Assembly (NCBI GenBank): GCA_905221605.1 | Contig: CAJNDS010000086.1 | Location: 77,501-141,500, forward strand | Direction of reading: 5' to 3' | Source: Symbiodinium natans | Lineage: Eukaryota; Sar; Dinophyceae; Suessiales; Symbiodiniaceae | DNA length: 64,000 nucleotides | In this document: in pieces, positions 61,034-64,000 of the stretch | Position numbering within the stretch: position 1 is the first letter of the stretch | Layout of the letters: every line of letters begins with the position of its first letter | Notes under the pieces: generated by a model | What the model was told of the DNA's origin: nothing | Databases searched by the model: none | Seen by the model: only the letters and a program-made list of their open reading frames with translations | Program-made: the position numbers and the translations under genes

Positions 61034-61179
61034 CTACTTGGAGGTTCATGGTACTTATTAACCAATTATAACTGTACATATAACCCACTTATAAGCCCCT
61101 GAAGTGCCCTAATATGGTTATAAGTACAGTTATAAGTACAGTTATAATTGGTTAGTAAGTACCTTGAACCTCCAAGTAG
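61034..61179. mobile_element. 146-bp MITE-like element with 43-bp inverted arms
   Basis: Arms begin CTACTTGGAGGTTCA and extend through ACCAATTATAACTGTA, with two mismatches. AT-rich unlike its surroundings. It forms the 3' end of an unrecognised minus-strand open frame (61142-61519). Confidence 0.75.
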
Positions 61180-61530
61180 TAACCATCGCATTTCCGTCGC
61201 CGCGGGAGCTGTGGTGCCCCCCAAAATCGTTTATTTTTGATGGTGAATCACGTCGACTTGCAGTGCCCAGGATAGCGGAGTTGCCTTCAGAGAGTGCACG
61301 GAGCACGCGTTGACCACATCTTCCGATACGCCGCAGCTCTGAACTAGAAGACGGCTGCGCCGTCACATAAGTAAAGGACGCACGGTTCCCAGAAGGGCCA
61401 GGAATCAGGAAGTCACATTGACGCATACGTTTAGTGACCCATTCTACAGCAGGTGCCCAGGAGCCGTCGATGCCGCAACACATGCAACCCCGAGGCATGC
61501 CGCGAGCGGAAACCTCCACACGCTGGATGA
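61180..61530 (-). other. Possible host gene fragment
   Basis: A minus-strand frame is open from ~61519 (GTG, no ATG until ~61499) into the MITE at 61179. It has Cys-rich and Ser/Arg-rich patches and non-repetitive DNA but is not recognisable; it could be an exon or chance. Confidence 0.25.
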
Positions 61531-62940
61531 GACAAGCCCTAAACCCTAAACCCTAAACCCTAAACCTGAAAAAGCGAAAAGCCCTGAAAGTCGCTCTAAA
61601 AAGCCCGAAAAAAAAAACCTGAAAACCCTAAAGCCCGAGAAGTCCTGAAAGCCCTAAAGTCTTCCAAATAGCCCCCAAACCCTACTGTTTGCTAAACAAC
61701 CACCCAGAAAAACACAAAACATCAAACCCTAAACCCTAAACCCTAAAACCCTAACACCCTAAAACCCTACAACCCTAAGCCCTAAACCCTAAACCTTAAA
61801 CCCCGAGCAAATCTTACAACCTTGGGATCATGGCAAGGCAGCGCAGTTGGGCATCGCTGAGTCGCGGCGACTCCTCATTCCAGGGGGTTGCGAACACGGA
61901 ACGCATGGGACCGGGGTTTAGGGTTTGGGGTTTGGGGTTTAGGGTTTAGGGTTTAGGGTTTAGGGTTTAGGGTTTAGGGTTTAGGGTTAGGGTTTAGGGT
62001 TCAGGGTTTAGGGTTTAGGGATTAGGGCTTAGGGCTTAGGGCTTAGGGTTTAGGGTTTAGGTTTATGAAATATAGGGGCCTTCGTAATCAGAATGAGGTT
62101 TGGGGGTTATAATGGTATGTATCAGCAAAAAGGGACTATGAGGGAATACTATCAGCAACCATTCCGACTCCCATATTGGGCTTCTGGAGCATGTACGGCT
62201 TGAGGGCTTCCTTTTTGGCTTAAGGGTTGAGGTTTTAGGGTGCGCTTCGGGATTTTTTAGGGTACTTGACGAGGGTTCAGAGGTTGGGGCTTTGGGGAGG
62301 GTGAGGCGTTCACGGTTTTTTGGTTTGCGGGGGGGCCCCAGGGTTTAGGGTTTAGGGTTTAGGGTTTAGGGTTTAGGGTTTAGGGTTTAGGGTTTAGGGT
62401 TTAGGGTTTAGGGTTTAGGGTTTAGGGTTTAGGGGGCTTACGCATGGGTTGGAGAGCCCGGCCTGCTACCAACGCACAATGTTCGCCCTCTGAAACCTAA
62501 AGACCCCATGAACCCTTGCAACCCTCTAAGCCCTGAACCCTCAACCCTAAACCCTCACTCCTCACCCTAAACCCTGAACCCTAAACCCCACCCTCTAAAA
62601 CCTAAAGACCCCATGAACCCTTGCAACCCTCTAAGCCCTTAACTCCTAAACCCTAAACCCTAAACCCCGGACCGTAAGCCCTTTAAACCCCTAAAACCCT
62701 AAAGACCACCCCTGAAATAAAGCCCTAAAGACCATCCCAGGGATACCCTCACTTGCCGGCCTGGCCATTCAGGGAGCAGAGGGCTTGCCTGGAACGAGGT
62801 TCGCAGGGGGTAAGGATTTAGGGGGACTCGCTCGAGTTGAGGATTTCGGATTTAGGTCAAGGGTTTTGGGTTTAGGGTTTAGGGTTTAGGGTTTAGGGTT
62901 TAGGGTTTAGGGTTTAGGGTTTAGGGTTTAGGTTTAGGGT
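61531..62940. repeat. Telomere-like arrays and spacers
   Basis: CCCTAAA at 61537-61565 and 61722-61800; TTTAGGG at 61918-62070 (with GGGCTTA), 62341-62430 and 62868-62940; duplicated block ACCTAAAGACCCCATGAACC at 62497 and 62599. No gene seen. Confidence 0.85.
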
Positions 62941-64000
62941 TTCAGGAGGACTTCAATGGTGGAAACGGTCTTGGGCGTCGGGTTTCTGGGTTTTATAGGG
63001 TTGAGGGCTTACGGGTTTTGGGGGTTTTGCGTGTGGGTAGGGTATGAAGGTTGAAAACTCAGCCTGAAGTTCCGACAGGAACCCGTCCCCCGACGCCCCC
63101 GCAACGATTCTGTCCCCTGAAGCACCCAAAGCCATCCTCCGAATATTCGTCTCTACACCCCAACCCCCAAGAAAAACACAGCCCCAAACCTCACCCCAAA
63201 CCCTAAGCCCTAAACCCTAAACCCTAAACCCACACGGCCATGGTTCAGGGCTCAGGGTCTGGCCTTCAGGAACCCCCACAAGAAAAGGTCCCGGGCACCC
63301 GGGCATTTCACCAAAACGAGGGGTCCCCTCATGTACCCCAAGGTGCCACAGAAGGTTTGGCATTGCAAAGGCGACCGAACCCGTTGGTGCGTTAGTGTCA
63401 TCGTGAGGGTTCCTTAAGATAGCCTGGTACGACTCGGCAGGGAGCACTTGGCGAAATGGATGCCTTCTTGCATCAACCACGGGAGGTCTCGATGACCTTG
63501 GTGGCACATGGAGGGTCCTCTGCCTCAGCCACCATCTTGATGGTACCGAGCAGCTTGGCTTGGGACGGGACCAAGCCCGAGAAAGTGAGGAAGCGTTCCA
63601 AGCCGTGATCTTCAAGGCTCCCCGCCTTTCATATCTGCGATGGGTTAAGCCCCAGTACAGCCTGGCGTTCTTGTTTGTACTGTAATCCGTACTCTAGGAA
63701 CCCCCAGACAGATTCAAACCCCTCAACCCTAACCTCCAAGCCCCCCCCGCCCAAAAAAAGCACAACCCTAAACTCTACACCCTAATCCGAGGGACCCCCA
63801 AAAAAAGACTTCAACCCTAAACCCTAAACTCTAAACCCCAAGCCCCCTAAAAGTCAAAAACTGCCTGAAGATCCCGGGCGTGCACCGGGTGCAGCCGCGC
63901 GGACAAAGGCGCCTTCAGAGAAGCAGGGGCGAGCGACACTTGGGTTTAAGGGTTTCCGGGTTGAGGGCTTCCGGGTGTTTAAGGTTGTGGGTTTTAGGGC
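62941..64000. other. Low-copy end of window
   Basis: CCCTAAA traces at 63196-63230, 63720-63850. A minus-strand frame of 132 codons (63217-63615) is in non-repetitive DNA but unrecognised. Otherwise nothing seen. Confidence 0.45.

Noticed and set aside
63217-63615. 132-codon minus-strand frame
   Set aside because: No recognisable domain and no neighbouring supporting exon.

Overview
The window is nuclear DNA of a eukaryote, most likely a dinoflagellate or a related protist with Arabidopsis-type telomere DNA. Outside the central element almost everything is built from degenerate blocks of TTTAGGG/CCCTAAA in both orientations, separated by roughly 50-300 bp of other sequence, plus short inverted-repeat (MITE-like) elements, minisatellites and G/C homopolymers. 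The host assignment is inference from the repeat type, the gene-poor layout and an introner-like intron. No rRNA, tRNA or CRISPR was seen.

The centre (18770-41128, 22.36 kb) is a complete integrated DNA virus of the Polinton / Polinton-like virus / virophage (mavirus-type) group. It is AT-rich, is bounded by apparently identical 349-bp terminal inverted repeats, and sits in a poly-C tract. It carries a protein-primed family B DNA polymerase (split by a frameshift), an A32/FtsK-HerA-type packaging ATPase, a double-jelly-roll major capsid protein, a penton/minor capsid protein, a retrovirus-type integrase, a GIY-YIG endonuclease, a class-3-lipase-like protein, a long fibre with a self-cleaving S74 chaperone domain, and about a dozen uncharacterised small proteins. 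No maturation protease or helicase is recognisable.

Two promoter classes can be read by eye. Virion and integration genes have a TCTA core, mostly 12-14 nt before the ATG. The polymerase and a family of CxxC proteins have a (CT)ACTTAAAG box 19-30 nt before the ATG. AT-rich perfect hairpins follow many genes, sometimes with the next gene's TCTA in the loop. TCTA is the reported late motif of the giant virus CroV and its virophage mavirus, and hairpin-directed 3' ends are known from mimivirus, so expression may depend on a co-infecting giant virus. The left 3 kb of the element is a GC-richer passenger module encoding a ubiquitin-like protein and a protein ending in a CaaX prenylation box.

The best host gene lies at 48922-52284 (minus): a multi-pass membrane protein of at least 1065 residues. 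Its coding sequence is interrupted by a ~114-bp element with inverted ends and a duplicated GGTACC. Removing it as a GT-AG intron exactly restores the frame into a second exon, which is the signature of an introner. Another copy of this family (54830-54925 / 57820-57857) is split by a 2.9-kb compound satellite cluster with units of 42, 61, 73-74 and 14 bp.
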